Shown here: positions 1-8,697 of the stretch, in pieces | Layout: each line of letters opens with the position of its first letter | How positions within the stretch are numbered: position 1 is the stretch's first letter | Source: Mesorhizobium sp. STM 4661 | GTDB taxonomy: Bacteria; Pseudomonadota; Alphaproteobacteria; Rhizobiales; Rhizobiaceae | Length of the DNA stretch: 64,000 nt | Direction: 5' to 3' | Assembly (NCBI RefSeq): GCF_000359125.1 | Contig: NZ_CAAF010000052.1 | Span: 1-64,000 of the forward strand | Notes under the pieces: generated by a model | What the model was told of the DNA's origin: nothing | Seen by the model: the letters and a program-made list of their open reading frames with translations, nothing else | The model's database searches: none | Translations under genes and position numbers: made by a program

Positions 1-135
1 GGCGCGCAGCGCCGAGACGGAAGAGGGGTGTTGGACGGAGTGAGACGTTGGTGTCCTCTGGAACACCCCTCATCCGACCGAGCTGCGCTCGGCCACCTTC
101 TCCCACAAGGGGAGAAGGGAGAGCCCGCAGGCTCT
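1..135. repeat. intergenic repeat sequence at the left edge
   Basis: This gene-free stretch has an inverted repeat (AGGGGTGTT near 25-33, AACACCCCT near 62-70) followed by a pyrimidine/purine-rich palindrome (CCTTCTCCC...GGGGAGAAGG near 98-120). I recognise this style of sequence as a dispersed intergenic repeat of Mesorhizobium and relatives. It lies downstream of hicB and may be cut by the window edge. Confidence 0.5.
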
Positions 136-141
136 ATGCCT

Positions 142-336
142 CTACTCTACGAGATTGACACCTTTGGGCACATCCAGCCCATCGGCGCGCAGGCCTTCGA
201 TATGAAAGCGTATTGCGTCGCGAATTTCGGTTTCCACTTCAGGCACAGTCGCACCGGTCGCGATGCAGCCGGGCAGGTCCGGCACATAGGCGGAAAAATT
301 GTTTCCGGCTTTTTCAATCACCACCGCGTAGCGCAT
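142..336 (-). CDS. hicB: HicB-family antitoxin (type II toxin-antitoxin)
   Basis: This 64-residue protein has the HicB partial RNase H fold. It starts MRYAVVIEKAGNNFSAYVPD and continues with the hallmark DLPGCIATG, then an acidic helix (EVETEIRDAIRFHIEGL). In the family, HicB binds and neutralises the HicA mRNA interferase and often represses the operon. No C-terminal DNA-binding domain is present, so this is the short form. It starts four bases after the stop of the hicA remnant upstream. Because that hicA is broken, hicB is probably an orphan antitoxin here. The reading frame looks intact and the length is usual for short HicB proteins. Confidence 0.85.
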   Translation of the reverse strand: MRYAVVIEKAGNNFSAYVPDLPGCIATGATVPEVETEIRDAIRFHIEGLRADGLDVPKGVNLVE

Positions 337-340
337 GTCA

Positions 341-482
341 TCACTCTTTCAAACCGGACTGCTTGAGGATGCTATTTAGTGTTCCCGGTGCAACCTCTTC
401 AAACGGCTTGCCGGCCACGGTAACGCGGGCCGGCTTTGATTTCATGCTTATATTGGCGATGGCTGCCCTTGGTTGCAACTAA
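341..482 (-). pseudogene. hicA: hicA toxin remnant, frameshifted and lacking its N-terminus
   Basis: In one minus-strand frame the DNA encodes LRLVATKGSHRQYKHEIKAG, the central HicA segment with the GSH catalytic motif. The adjacent frame then encodes RVTVAGKPFEEVAPGTLNSI followed by LKQSGLKE and a stop at 341-343, which is the HicA C-terminus. Removing one base from the G run at 427-429 joins the two frames perfectly. About 15 N-terminal residues are missing, and the nrdJ stop lies directly upstream at 508. The gene therefore carries both a truncation and a single-base insertion. A sequencing error could explain the frameshift but not the missing N-terminus. Confidence 0.8.
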
Positions 483-507
483 CCGTAAGCCGAGGCGGCA
501 TCAGTCC

Positions 508-3500
508 TCAGCTACACCCGCTCGTCGCCCCACACGTATCGCACTTCTCACAAGTCCCGTTCCGCACCATCGTGAAATTCTGGCATTCGGAGCAGGAATT
601 GCCGGTGTAGCCCTGGAGCAGGGATTTGGCGCGGCGGTCTGCGGCTAGTTTTTTCGCTTCGGCTGCTTCATTCGCCGCCGCATCGGTGAACAGCGCCGAA
701 GTGGCATCCGCGGCGTCGGAAGCCGCATCCACAGCCTCCTCGAAGGCGATGTCCTCGATCAGCTCCCTTGCCCGCTCCTCATAGTCGCGCTTGAAAGCGA
801 CGGCTTCGTCGCTGGCCGGCTTCAGCGCCAGCACGTTGGAGCCGGAGAACGCCGTCGGCGCCGAACGGGCAGGGGTGCCGGCCGAGCCGCCGGCGAAGCC
901 TTTCGGGTCGTTGGCCCGTGACACCAGCTTCACCGGCGAGCCGCGGGTCAGGCCCTTGGAGACGGCGTCGGTCTTGCCTTCGCTGATGCCGCGTCCCAGT
1001 GCCGTGTTGGAGAAGTCCGACTGGTCGACATGGGCGAGGTCGTTGCGGCCGAGATAGGAGATGGCGAGCTCGCGGAACACGTAGTCGAGGATCGACGTCG
1101 CGCTCTTGATGGCGTCGTTGCCCTGCACCATGCCGGCCGGCTCGAACTTGGTGAAGGTGAAGGCGTGCACATATTCGTCGAGCGGCACGCCATATTGCAG
1201 GCCGAGCGAGATGGCGATGGCGAAGTTGTTGAGAAGGCCGCGCAAGGTCGCGCCCTCCTTGTTCATGTCGATGAAGATCTCGCCGAGACGGCCATCGTCA
1301 TATTCGCCGGTGCGCAGGAAGATGGTGTTGCCGCCGATCTTGGCCTTCTGCGTGTAGCCCTTGCGGCGGCCGGGCAGCTTTTCCTGTTCGCGCGACACGC
1401 GCTCGATGATGCGCTCGACGATCCGCTCGGTAATCTGCGCCGCGCGCGCCGCGGCAGGTGCCGCGATCAGCTGTTCGACCGCGTCGTCCTCGTCCTCCTC
1501 GCCATCGGCGAGCAGCGAGGCGTTGAGCGGCTGCGAGAGCTTGGAGCCGTCGCGATAGAGCGCGTTGGCCTTCAGCGCCAGCTTCCACGACAGCATGTAG
1601 GCGCCCTTGGCGTCTTCCACCGTCGCGTCGTTCGGCATGTTGATGGTCTTGGAGATGGCGCCGGAGATGAAGGGCTGCGCCGCCGCCATCATCATGATGT
1701 GGCTGTTGATCGACAGTGAGCGCTTGCCGATCTTGCCGCACGGGCTGGCGCAGTCGAACACCGCGAGATGCTCCGCCCTGAGGAACGGCGCGCCTTCCAG
1801 CGTCATCGCACCGCAGACATGGATGTTGGCGGCCTCGATGTCCTTCCTGGAGAAGCCCAGCGCCGGCAGGATCTCGAACGAGAAATCGTTGAGCTGCTCG
1901 TCGGCGAAGCCAAAGGTCTCCTTCACCCAGTCGGCGCCCAGCGTCCACTGGTTGAAGACGAACTTGATGTCGAAGGCCGACTTCAATGCTGCGTTGAGCG
2001 CCGCGATCTTGTCGTCGGTGAAGCCTTTTGCCCTAAGCGAGCCGGGGTTGACGGCTGGCGCCTGGTTAAGATTGCCGTGGCCGACCGCATAGGCTTCGAT
2101 CTCGGCGATCTGGCTCTCAGAATAGCCCAGCGTGCGCAGCGCTTCCGGCACGGCGCGGTTGATGATCTTGAAATAGCCGCCGCCGGCCAGCTTCTTGAAC
2201 TTCACCAGCGCGAAATCGGGCTCGATGCCGGTGGTGTCGCAATCCATGACCAGGCCGATCGTGCCGGTCGGCGCGATCACGGTTGCCTGCGCATTGCGGT
2301 AGCCGTGTTCCTCGCCGAGCTCGATGGCGCGGTCCCAGGCAGCCTTGGCATGGTCGGCAAGCGCCTGCTGCTTGAGGTCGGAAGCGACCAGCGGCACCGG
2401 GTTGACCGCCAGCTTCTCGTAGCCGTCCTTGTCGCCATAGGCGGCGCGGCGATGGTTGCGCATGACACGCAGCATGTTCTGCGCGTTGCGGTCATAGTCG
2501 GGGAAGGCGCCGAGCTCGGCAGCCATCTCGGCCGAGGTGGCATAGGCCGTGCCGGTCATGATTGCGGTGAGCGAGGCGCAGATGGCGCGGCCCTCGTCCG
2601 AGTCATAAGGAATGCCCGAAGTCATCAGCAGACCGCCAATATTGGCGTAGCCGAGGCCGAGCGTGCGGTATTCGTAGGAAAGCTTGGCGATCTCCTTCGA
2701 CGGGAACTGCGCCATCATGACAGAGATTTCGAGCACCATGGTCCACAACCGCACCGTATGCTCGTAGGCGGCGATATCGATCGTGCCGTCGGCATTGCGG
2801 TAGGGGAGCAGGTTGATCGAGGCGAGGTTGCAGGCCGTGTCGTCGAGGAACATGTATTCCGAGCACGGGTTGGACGCCCGGATCGCACCGGCCGAGGCGC
2901 AGGTGTGCCAGTCGTTCATCGTCGTGTTGAAATGCAGGCCCGGGTCGGCCGACGCCCAGGCGGCATAGCCGATCTTCTCCCAGAGCTCCCTGGCCTTCAG
3001 CGTCTTCAGCACCTTGCCGTCCTTGCGGGCGGTGAGGTGCCAGTCGGCGTCCTGTTCGACGGCGCGCAGGAAATTGTCCTTCAGCGACACCGAATTGTTG
3101 GAATTCTGGCCGGAGACGGTGAGATAGGCATCGGAATCCCAGTCGGTGTCGTAGGTCTTGAACGACATCGAGGTGTAGCCCTGCTTGGCGAACTGGATGA
3201 CCCGATAGATGTAGTTCTCCGGCACCGCGTCCTTCTTGGCCAGCTTGATCTCGCGCTTCAGCGCGGTGTTGATCGCCGGGTCGAAGCAATCGTCGTCATG
3301 GCCTTCGCAGTTGATGCAGGCCTTCATGATCGCTTCGAGATGCTTCTTGACGATCTTGGAGCCGGTGACCAGCGAGGCGACCTTCTGCTCCTCATTGACC
3401 TTCCAGTCGATGAATTCCTCGATATCGGGGTGGTCGGCGTCGACAATGACCATTTTCGCCGCGCGGCGCGTCGTGCCGCCCGACTTGATGGCGCCCGCCG

Positions 3501-4305
3501 CGCGGTCGCCGATCTTCAGGAAGCTCATCAGGCCGGACGAACGGCCGCCGCCGGACAGTTTTTCGCCTTCGCCGCGCAGGAACGAGAAGTTGGAGCCGGT
3601 GCCGGAGCCGTATTTGAACAGGCGCGCCTCGCGCACCCACAGATCCATGATGCCGCCTTCATTGACGAGATCGTCCTGCACGCCCTGGATGAAGCAGGCA
3701 TGCGGCTGCGGATGCTCGTAGGACGACTTCGACTTGGTCAGCTTGCCGGTGAACGGGTCGACATAGAAGTGGCCCTGGCTCGGTCCGTCGATGCCATAGG
3801 CCCAATGCAGGCCGGTGTTGAACCATTGCGGCGAGTTCGGCGCCACGCGCTGGGTGGCCAGCATATAGGCAAGCTCGTCGCGGAAGGCGCGCGCGTCTTC
3901 CTCCGACTTGAAGTAGCCTCCCTTCCAGCCCCAATAGGTCCAGGTGCCGGCAAGCCGGTCGAAGACCTGGCGGGCGTCGATCTCGGAACCATAGCGCTCG
4001 GCTTCCGGCAGCTTGGCCATTTCCGCCTCGTCGGCGACGGAGCGCCACAGGAAGGAGGGGACGTCGTTCTCCTCGACCTTCTTCAGGCGCGCGGGAACGC
4101 CGGCCTTGCGGAAATATTTCTGCGCCAGGATGTCGGCGGCAACCTGCGAGAACTGCGCCGGCACGTCGATATTGTCGAGACGAAACACCACCGAGCCATC
4201 CGGATTCTTGATCTCCGAAAGCGCCTTGCGGAATTCGATCTCCGCGTAGGCAGCCCCCTCTTGACCTGCTTGTCCTGGCTTGGTGAAGCGACGCTCGATG
4301 CGCAT
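508..4305 (-). CDS. nrdJ: vitamin B12-dependent (class II) ribonucleoside-diphosphate reductase
   Basis: This 1265-residue enzyme reduces ribonucleotides to deoxyribonucleotides using adenosylcobalamin to make the thiyl radical. Visible marks are the RNR large-subunit body, the active-site segment [17 protein letters not shown] near residue 475, a [10 protein letters not shown] stretch near 280, and a C-terminal cysteine cluster (CSECQ, CEKCDTC, CSGC-like) in the last 30 residues. These fit the long rhizobial NrdJ with a zinc-ribbon tail that re-reduces the active site. The ATG at 4305 has an AAAAGGAA ribosome site. Two NrdR boxes lie 235-280 bp upstream. No class I or class III RNR gene is visible in the window. 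Confidence 0.96.
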   Translation of the reverse strand: MRIERRFTKPGQAGQEGAAYAEIEFRKALSEIKNPDGSVVFRLDNIDVPAQFSQVAADILAQKYFRKAGVPARLKKVEENDVPSFLWRSVADEAEMAKLPEAERYGSEIDARQVFDRLAGTWTYWGWKGGYFKSEEDARAFRDELAYMLATQRVAPNSPQWFNTGLHWAYGIDGPSQGHFYVDPFTGKLTKSKSSYEHPQPHACFIQGVQDDLVNEGGIMDLWVREARLFKYGSGTGSNFSFLRGEGEKLSGGGRSSGLMSFLKIGDRAAGAIKSGGTTRRAAKMVIVDADHPDIEEFIDWKVNEEQKVASLVTGSKIVKKHLEAIMKACINCEGHDDDCFDPAINTALKREIKLAKKDAVPENYIYRVIQFAKQGYTSMSFKTYDTDWDSDAYLTVSGQNSNNSVSLKDNFLRAVEQDADWHLTARKDGKVLKTLKARELWEKIGYAAWASADPGLHFNTTMNDWHTCASAGAIRASNPCSEYMFLDDTACNLASINLLPYRNADGTIDIAAYEHTVRLWTMVLEISVMMAQFPSKEIAKLSYEYRTLGLGYANIGGLLMTSGIPYDSDEGRAICASLTAIMTGTAYATSAEMAAELGAFPDYDRNAQNMLRVMRNHRRAAYGDKDGYEKLAVNPVPLVASDLKQQALADHAKAAWDRAIELGEEHGYRNAQATVIAPTGTIGLVMDCDTTGIEPDFALVKFKKLAGGGYFKIINRAVPEALRTLGYSESQIAEIEAYAVGHGNLNQAPAVNPGSLRAKGFTDDKIAALNAALKSAFDIKFVFNQWTLGADWVKETFGFADEQLNDFSFEILPALGFSRKDIEAANIHVCGAMTLEGAPFLRAEHLAVFDCASPCGKIGKRSLSINSHIMMMAAAQPFISGAISKTINMPNDATVEDAKGAYMLSWKLALKANALYRDGSKLSQPLNASLLADGEEDEDDAVEQLIAAPAAARAAQITERIVERIIERVSREQEKLPGRRKGYTQKAKIGGNTIFLRTGEYDDGRLGEIFIDMNKEGATLRGLLNNFAIAISLGLQYGVPLDEYVHAFTFTKFEPAGMVQGNDAIKSATSILDYVFRELAISYLGRNDLAHVDQSDFSNTALGRGISEGKTDAVSKGLTRGSPVKLVSRANDPKGFAGGSAGTPARSAPTAFSGSNVLALKPASDEAVAFKRDYEERARELIEDIAFEEAVDAASDAADATSALFTDAAANEAAEAKKLAADRRAKSLLQGYTGNSCSECQNFTMVRNGTCEKCDTCGATSGCS

Positions 4306-4539
4306 TGGCCCTATTCCTTTTGTCTATATATAGCGCTTTTCCCCGGGGATTTCTGCCCCCAATGCGAAACGCGCATGTCCGCCGTCCGCCGGCGTTCGAA
4401 AACGACCGGCTCTTCCTTTCACAACCTCCGCCGCCCTGCTGGTCAGACTCCTTGCGAAGTACCTGATCCAACGCGCCGGCGAACCCTGCGGGTCCCTCAA
4501 AACTGAAACTTTTTTCGACTCCCTCAATCGAGGGGAAGT
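4306..4539 (-). other. long 5' leader of nrdJ
   Basis: About 235 bp separate the nrdJ start from the NrdR operators, implying a long untranslated leader if the promoter sits at the operators. I looked for the cobalamin-riboswitch B12 box, as expected for a B12-dependent enzyme, and did not see it. A further NrdR-like core, CTATATATAG, lies at 4324-4333 just upstream of the ribosome site. Its flanks do not match, so it may be chance. Confidence 0.4.
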
Positions 4540-4555
4540 CCACACTATCTAGCGT
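4540..4555 (-). promoter_or_regulatory. NrdR box, start-proximal
   Basis: The 16-mer CCACACTATCTAGCGT matches the NrdR consensus acaCwAtATaTwGtgt at about 12 of 16 positions. Its centre is exactly 31 bp from the centre of the second, stronger box. Paired boxes about three helical turns apart are the known arrangement for NrdR, the zinc-finger/ATP-cone repressor of RNR genes. Confidence 0.75.
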
Positions 4556-4570
4556 CGAACCTACCTGCAA

Positions 4571-4586
4571 ACACTAAATATAGTGT
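4571..4586 (-). promoter_or_regulatory. NrdR box, start-distal
   Basis: ACACTAAATATAGTGT is a near-perfect palindrome and an almost exact NrdR consensus. Together with the box at 4540-4555 it predicts NrdR repression of nrdJ when dATP is plentiful. Confidence 0.85.
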
Positions 4587-4931
4587 TAACAGACAATTTA
4601 TTCCAGTCCGACAATTCTCCCTTTCGTCTCCCCAAGCCCCACCAACCCCAACGCTTCCGCCAGCCTCGTAAACAGGCGGAAATGCGGGCAAAACGCACAA
4701 AATCCGGGAAAAAGACCGGGCTCAGAACTTTCCGGTCGCGCTCTCAACAGGGGCGCATGGCCTATAAAAGGCGACTCGTTTTGCGCCGTCAAGGATTCGT
4801 TTGCGTAGCTTTTGTGACCCCAACATCTTGTGTGTCACATATGTGGATAACGGGGATAGGAAGGGTCACCGAGGATTTCTATTTGGCCCACGCAAAGGCG
4901 TCGCGCCTTGGCCTGCGAGCCCCTGTCCTGC
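4587..4931. other. intergenic region between nudix and nrdJ
   Basis: No convincing gene is seen. The stretch holds a DnaA-box-like 9-mer at 4842-4850 and the short palindrome CACATATGTG overlapping it at about 4837-4846. Both flanking genes run leftward, so this is the 3' end of the nudix gene plus the upstream part of the nrdJ promoter region. Confidence 0.4.
4842..4850 (-). promoter_or_regulatory. single DnaA-box-like site
   Basis: TGTGGATAA is the exact reverse complement of the DnaA box TTATCCACA. It is isolated and lies about 540 bp upstream of nrdJ. DnaA control of RNR genes is known in E. coli (nrdAB), so a role is conceivable, but one 9-mer can occur by chance. Confidence 0.3.
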
Positions 4932-5420
4932 TCAGGAGAATCTGCGCGGGTCGGCGCAGAAACGGGCAATGATCTCGCAAAGGTCCGGCTCGTTGACCAT
5001 GCGCACGGCCTCGGTGGAGGTGACCCATTTGCGGGTGCGCGCGCGTTTTTCCTTCCACCGGTCGGCGATCTTGTCGACCTGCAGCGGAAACACCAGGACT
5101 TCGCAAGGCACTTCCTCGCCGGAGGCCAATGCCTTGGCATAGAAATAGCGGCCGGCCTCGATGTGGGAGATTGTGCCGCGCAACCCGGCTTCCTCGCCGG
5201 CCTCGCGCGCCGCGGCCTCGCAAAGGGGCTCCTTGGCCTCGGGCCAGCCCTTGGGCAGCACCCAGCGGCCGGTGTCGCGGCTGGTGATCAGCATGATCTC
5301 GATGCCGTGTCCAGTATTGCGCCAAGGCAGCGCCGCAACCTGCAGGCGGCATGGCGCCGTGCCAAAAAGCCGCCGGACCCGTGTGGTCAGGTGGTTATGC
5401 GTCGTTGGTCTCGTCAACAT
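4932..5420 (-). CDS. Nudix hydrolase
   Basis: This 162-residue protein has a complete Nudix box at residues 58-80: G58, E64, then REAGEEAGL from 72, matching GX5EX7REUXEEXGU. The preceding GRWVLPKGWPE is typical of the diphosphoinositol-polyphosphate/Ap4A-type bacterial subgroup, whose members hydrolyse diphosphates linked to a nucleoside or inositol. The substrate cannot be told from sequence. The N-terminus (MLTRPTTHNHLTTRVRRL) is basic and not a signal peptide. It is transcribed leftward towards nrdJ but is separated from it by 345 bp before the operators, so it is probably a separate unit. Confidence 0.88.
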   Translation of the reverse strand: MLTRPTTHNHLTTRVRRLFGTAPCRLQVAALPWRNTGHGIEIMLITSRDTGRWVLPKGWPEAKEPLCEAAAREAGEEAGLRGTISHIEAGRYFYAKALASGEEVPCEVLVFPLQVDKIADRWKEKRARTRKWVTSTEAVRMVNEPDLCEIIARFCADPRRFS

Positions 5421-5550
5421 CAGAGAAGCTTGCCCCAGCCTCCAGAATCATTTGTCGCCTTACGAATTCTACAATCAATATAGGTAGCAAGAGTAAAAAA
5501 CTTCACATGAATTGGCTAAAATGCGACAATAAGCACAAGTTTCATACGTT

Positions 5551-5651
5551 AGAGCGACGTGCGTCCACTTGGACGCACAAAGTACGCTCTAAAGACTTTG
5601 AGTCTTCGCATCGTGCTTTCCGAAAATCGATTCCGATTTTCGGGCCGATGC
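5551..5651. repeat. compound palindromic intergenic repeat
   Basis: Three nested hairpins follow one another: AGAGCG...CGCTCT (5551-5590), AAGACTTTGAGTCTT (5592-5606), and GCATCG...CGATGC with inner CCGAAAATC/GATTTTCGG (5608-5651). This is a Rhizobiales intergenic mosaic-type repeat. It fills most of the 308-bp gap 5421-5728, where no other feature is seen. Both neighbouring genes run leftward, so it lies in the upstream region of the Nudix gene. Confidence 0.7.
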
Positions 5652-5728
5652 GATATGCCCGCGTTGCGTCATCTCGCGAAGCAAACGGGCCTTTTGAGGG
5701 CCGATTGGAGTGAGAAGTGTTGCGCGTA

Positions 5729-6229
5729 TCAGCCGGCGTGGTCGTCGGCGATCGGCTTCTGGTAGGTGAAGCCCATGTCCCAGGGAAAATAGATCCAGGT
5801 ATCCTGGCTGACTTCCGTGACAAAGGTGTCGACCAGCGGCCTGCCTTTCGGCTTGGCGTAGACGGTGGCGAAATGCGCCTTGGGCATCATGGCGCGCACG
5901 ATGCCCGCCGTCTTGCCGGTGTCGGTGAGGTCGTCGACGATCAGCACCCCGGCGCCGTCATCGGTGAGCAGCGCCGGCGTGACCTCCTTCAGCACCTGCA
6001 ACTGCCCTTGGCTGGTGTAGTCGTGATAGGAGGCGACGCAGACCGTCTCGATGACCCGTATGCCGAGTTCGCGCGAGATGATGGCGGCCGGAACCAGCCC
6101 GCCCCGCGTAATGCAGACGATCGCTTTCCATTGGCCTTTGTTGGCGCCGGCGAGCCGCCAGGCGAGCGCGCGGGCGTCGCGGTGGAACTGATCCCAGGAG
6201 ACAGGAAAGGCCTTTTCGGGAAGGGACAT
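5729..6229 (-). CDS. gpt: xanthine-guanine phosphoribosyltransferase
   Basis: The protein transfers phosphoribosyl from PRPP to xanthine or guanine for purine salvage. The PRPP-binding loop [13 protein letters not shown] is at residues 95-107. The motifs [36 protein letters not shown] and [12 protein letters not shown] follow enteric Gpt closely. The chosen ATG at 6229 ([14 protein letters not shown]) has GGAG 12 bases upstream and gives 166 residues, near the enteric length. A TTG 18 bases upstream would extend it. Adenine deaminase further right in the window belongs to the same purine-salvage theme. Confidence 0.93.
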   Translation of the reverse strand: MSLPEKAFPVSWDQFHRDARALAWRLAGANKGQWKAIVCITRGGLVPAAIISRELGIRVIETVCVASYHDYTSQGQLQVLKEVTPALLTDDGAGVLIVDDLTDTGKTAGIVRAMMPKAHFATVYAKPKGRPLVDTFVTEVSQDTWIYFPWDMGFTYQKPIADDHAG

Positions 6230-6343
6230 TTTTCGCGCACTCCGCAAGGCGCGCGGGCCGCGCGCAAGACACGATGGAATGCGCGCGGAATTAACTGGAA
6301 AGCCTTGGCCTTGGCAAGGGCGGCGGCAAGCCTGCTTGTGGGC

Positions 6344-7177
6344 TTACCGCGACAGGAAAGCCGCCACCGGCACTGTGCGCAGCACCGTACGCGTGACGCC
6401 GCCAAACAGAAGCTGGCGCAGCCACGAGTGGCTGTAGGCGCCGAGCACGAGCAGGTCGGCGCCGGTTTCGGCAACCCTGGTCTGGATGACGTCGTCGATT
6501 GAGTTGCCGCCCGACTGCAGCACCGAGACGCTGACGGTGGCGCCGTGCCTGGACAGGGCGGCGGCGATTTCGGCGCCGGCGGCTTCCGGGTTTTCGTCAA
6601 GCGTGTCCGGCGGATCGATGACGACAATGTCCGTCTTCTCGGCTTCGATGATGAAGGGCAAGGCGTCGAAGGCGGCGCGTGCGGCTTCCTTGCTGCCGTT
6701 CCAGGCCAGAAGCACATGCTTGAAGCTGGTGACAAGAGGGCCCGAATGCGGCACGACCAACACCGGCCGGCCTGCGTCGTAGACCAGCGTATCCACGTCG
6801 GCGCTTGCATCGCCGTCCGACTCGCGCTGCGCGGCAACGACCAGATCGGCGGTGCGCACGCTGGAAATCCCGGTCAGCGCGCTGTCGCCTGAAAAACTTT
6901 CGAGACTGCGCCACTCGAACGACAGGCCGGAATCCTCGATGCGTCTGAGGAACAGCGCCTGCAACTTGTCGGCGCGCTCCCGGCTCATGTCGGCTGAAAC
7001 CTGCAGGAACTCGGTGTCGGGAAAGCCGGTGGCCGACGTGTAGGGGACGGGAAGCGCTTCGGCATGAATGCCGATGAGATGGCTCTGGAACTTGCTGGCG
7101 AGCGGAATGGCGCAGTCGAGCACGCGTTCCGCGTCCTGCTCGTTCTGCAATATCGCGACGATGGTCTTGAATCGCAT
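6344..7177 (-). CDS. tandem-domain universal stress protein
   Basis: This 277-residue protein holds two UspA-type alpha/beta domains, about 1-140 and 150-277. The second has the nucleotide-binding-like pattern GADLLVLGAYSHSWLRQLLFGG, close to GX2GX9G(S/T), and a VTRTVLRTVPVAAFLSR end. The first has RTADLVVAAQ. The family binds ATP or AMP and is induced under stress, but its molecular role is unclear. It is cytoplasmic, with no signal or membrane segment. It stands alone between gpt and the CinA-like gene, all transcribed leftward with gaps of 80-115 bp. Confidence 0.88.
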   Translation of the reverse strand: MRFKTIVAILQNEQDAERVLDCAIPLASKFQSHLIGIHAEALPVPYTSATGFPDTEFLQVSADMSRERADKLQALFLRRIEDSGLSFEWRSLESFSGDSALTGISSVRTADLVVAAQRESDGDASADVDTLVYDAGRPVLVVPHSGPLVTSFKHVLLAWNGSKEAARAAFDALPFIIEAEKTDIVVIDPPDTLDENPEAAGAEIAAALSRHGATVSVSVLQSGGNSIDDVIQTRVAETGADLLVLGAYSHSWLRQLLFGGVTRTVLRTVPVAAFLSR

Positions 7178-7257
7178 GGTAATCCCTCATTTTTCGCGAT
7201 TGAAACTCGCTTGCGGGAAACGTTATAGCACCATGCTTGGTTCCGAGCTGGTCTAGA

Positions 7258-8001
7258 TCAAACGGCCGCGCTGGCAAAGCCGGCGACCATCGCCTCGACA
7301 TCGGCGCGGGCGGCGTCCAATGCCTCCTGGCTGCGGGCGCGAACGACCAGCTCCGTCCAGAACTTGCCGTCGCCATATTTCGGATAGGAGCCGATAATCG
7401 TATCCGGATGGGCCTTCTGGATATCGGCCAGCGGTCCGCCGATCAGGCCTTCGCCGAACGGACAATGCACGGTGGCGGACAGCATTTTCGTGCCGGCCTT
7501 CAGCGTCGGCACGACATTGTCGAGCATTGCCTGGAAAATCGCCGGCACGCCGGCCATAACATGGACGTTGCCGATGCGAAAACCCGGCGCGATGGAGACA
7601 GGATTATCGATATGGTCGGCGCCGCGCGGCATTCGCGCCATGCGCTTGCGCGCCTCGGTGTATTCGATGCCGCGCCCGGCATAGCTCGCTTCCAGCATGG
7701 CATAGGCCTTGGTGTCGTATTCGCATGGCACGCCGAAGGCCTTGGCAATCGAATCCGCGGTGATGTCGTCATGCGTCGGGCCGATGCCGCCGGTCGTGAA
7801 GACATAGGTGTGGCGGACACGCACGGCGTTCACCGCGGCGACGATCTCGTCTTCCTCGTCGGGCACGATGCGCACTTCCTTCAGGTCGATGCCGATCGCC
7901 GTCATGATGTCGGCGAGGTGGCCGATATTCCTGTCCTTGGTGCGGCCGGACAGAATCTCGTCGCCGATGACGAGCATGGCGGCGGTGACGATTTCAGGCA
8001 T
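7258..8001 (-). CDS. CinA-family competence/damage-inducible protein A (MoaB/Mog-like)
   Basis: This 247-residue protein consists of the molybdopterin-binding MoCF domain. MLVIGDEILSGRTKDRNIGH near residue 10 and FTTGGIGPTHDDIT near 70 are its signature segments. The C-terminal nicotinamide-nucleotide amidase domain of full CinA is absent, so this is the short form frequent in rhizobia. In related proteins the domain hydrolyses ADP-ribose or other pyrophosphates, but that activity cannot be confirmed here. It ends one gap before the universal stress gene and probably has its own promoter in 8002-8318. Confidence 0.88.
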   Translation of the reverse strand: MPEIVTAAMLVIGDEILSGRTKDRNIGHLADIMTAIGIDLKEVRIVPDEEDEIVAAVNAVRVRHTYVFTTGGIGPTHDDITADSIAKAFGVPCEYDTKAYAMLEASYAGRGIEYTEARKRMARMPRGADHIDNPVSIAPGFRIGNVHVMAGVPAIFQAMLDNVVPTLKAGTKMLSATVHCPFGEGLIGGPLADIQKAHPDTIIGSYPKYGDGKFWTELVVRARSQEALDAARADVEAMVAGFASAAV

Positions 8002-8318
8002 GAGAAGCTCCGGCAGGCGGGTTATCTTGGGCAGGGTAGCCTGGGGCAGACAGGGTCGCCTGAGATAGCGCGACGGGCGGCCGGCGGCAATGCCACCAAA
8101 CGAGCGAACGAGTACGCACCGAGCTAGTACGCATAGTCTGCTGCCAAGGCATCCGCGGCGCCTTCACGCATCGGTCACAAAAAGGTGTCGAAACCAGCGC
8201 GCCTTCACGATTTTTTCATCGAACCCGAAACCTGCCAGTGGGTTTTATCTCGTCGAACCAAAGTCGACGATATCTGGAATCCCCGATATCTGAATGCCAT
8301 GGAATGGAGTAAACTCCT
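8002..8318. other. divergent intergenic region with a tandem repeat
   Basis: This region separates the leftward cinA-like gene from a rightward small secreted protein. A near-perfect tandem repeat with unit CGATATCTGGAAT-CC is present at 8268-8283 and 8284-8298, 20 bp before the small gene. It could be an operator or the -10 area. No ORF is supported. Confidence 0.4.
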
Positions 8319-8597
8319 ATGCTTACGAAAATTCTCGCAGCCTCGGTCCTCACGATTGGCCTTGCCACATCGGCAATGGCGCAATCGTCGGGCGCCCATC
8401 ACATCCGCCACCGCCCGGTCTCCAGCAGTGAACAGATGATGACTGTTGATCCGAACACCACCGGCATCATCAACGGCGATGCGTCAGGCCTCAACAGCCT
8501 CGGCAATCCCGGGCCGGCAGGGCCTTGCGCCTCGAACACGGCGGGGCCTGATGCCAATGCCGGCCTGAACGTCAACGATCAGTATTGCGGCAAGTAA
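8319..8597 (+). CDS. small secreted hypothetical protein
   Basis: This 92-residue product has a clear Sec signal peptide, MLTKILAASVLTIGLATSAMA, with cleavage expected before QSSGAHH. The mature part is about 70 residues, rich in Asn, Gly and Pro, and carries two cysteines (GPCASN and QYCGK) that could form a disulfide. It starts at an ATG behind GGAGTAAACTCCT. I do not recognise the family. Similar short exported proteins are common in rhizobia. It is predicted to be periplasmic, and no function is assigned. Confidence 0.75.
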   Translation: MLTKILAASVLTIGLATSAMAQSSGAHHIRHRPVSSSEQMMTVDPNTTGIINGDASGLNSLGNPGPAGPCASNTAGPDANAGLNVNDQYCGK

Positions 8598-8697
8598 TCA
8601 GGCAGCGTTATGAGCCGGCCGGCAGGGTGCCCGTACCGGGCATCCGGGGCGGCCGGGAAATACCTCACGGTTGGCAAAAGCTCGACCGGAAAGTCGG

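Noticed and set aside
1768..4506. A 912-residue plus-strand frame over nrdJ
   Set aside because: It is antisense to the strongly supported nrdJ and has the compositional signature of a shadow frame.
4306..4539. Cobalamin riboswitch before the B12-dependent nrdJ
   Set aside because: The conserved B12-box words were not found in the leader. NrdR boxes explain regulation instead.
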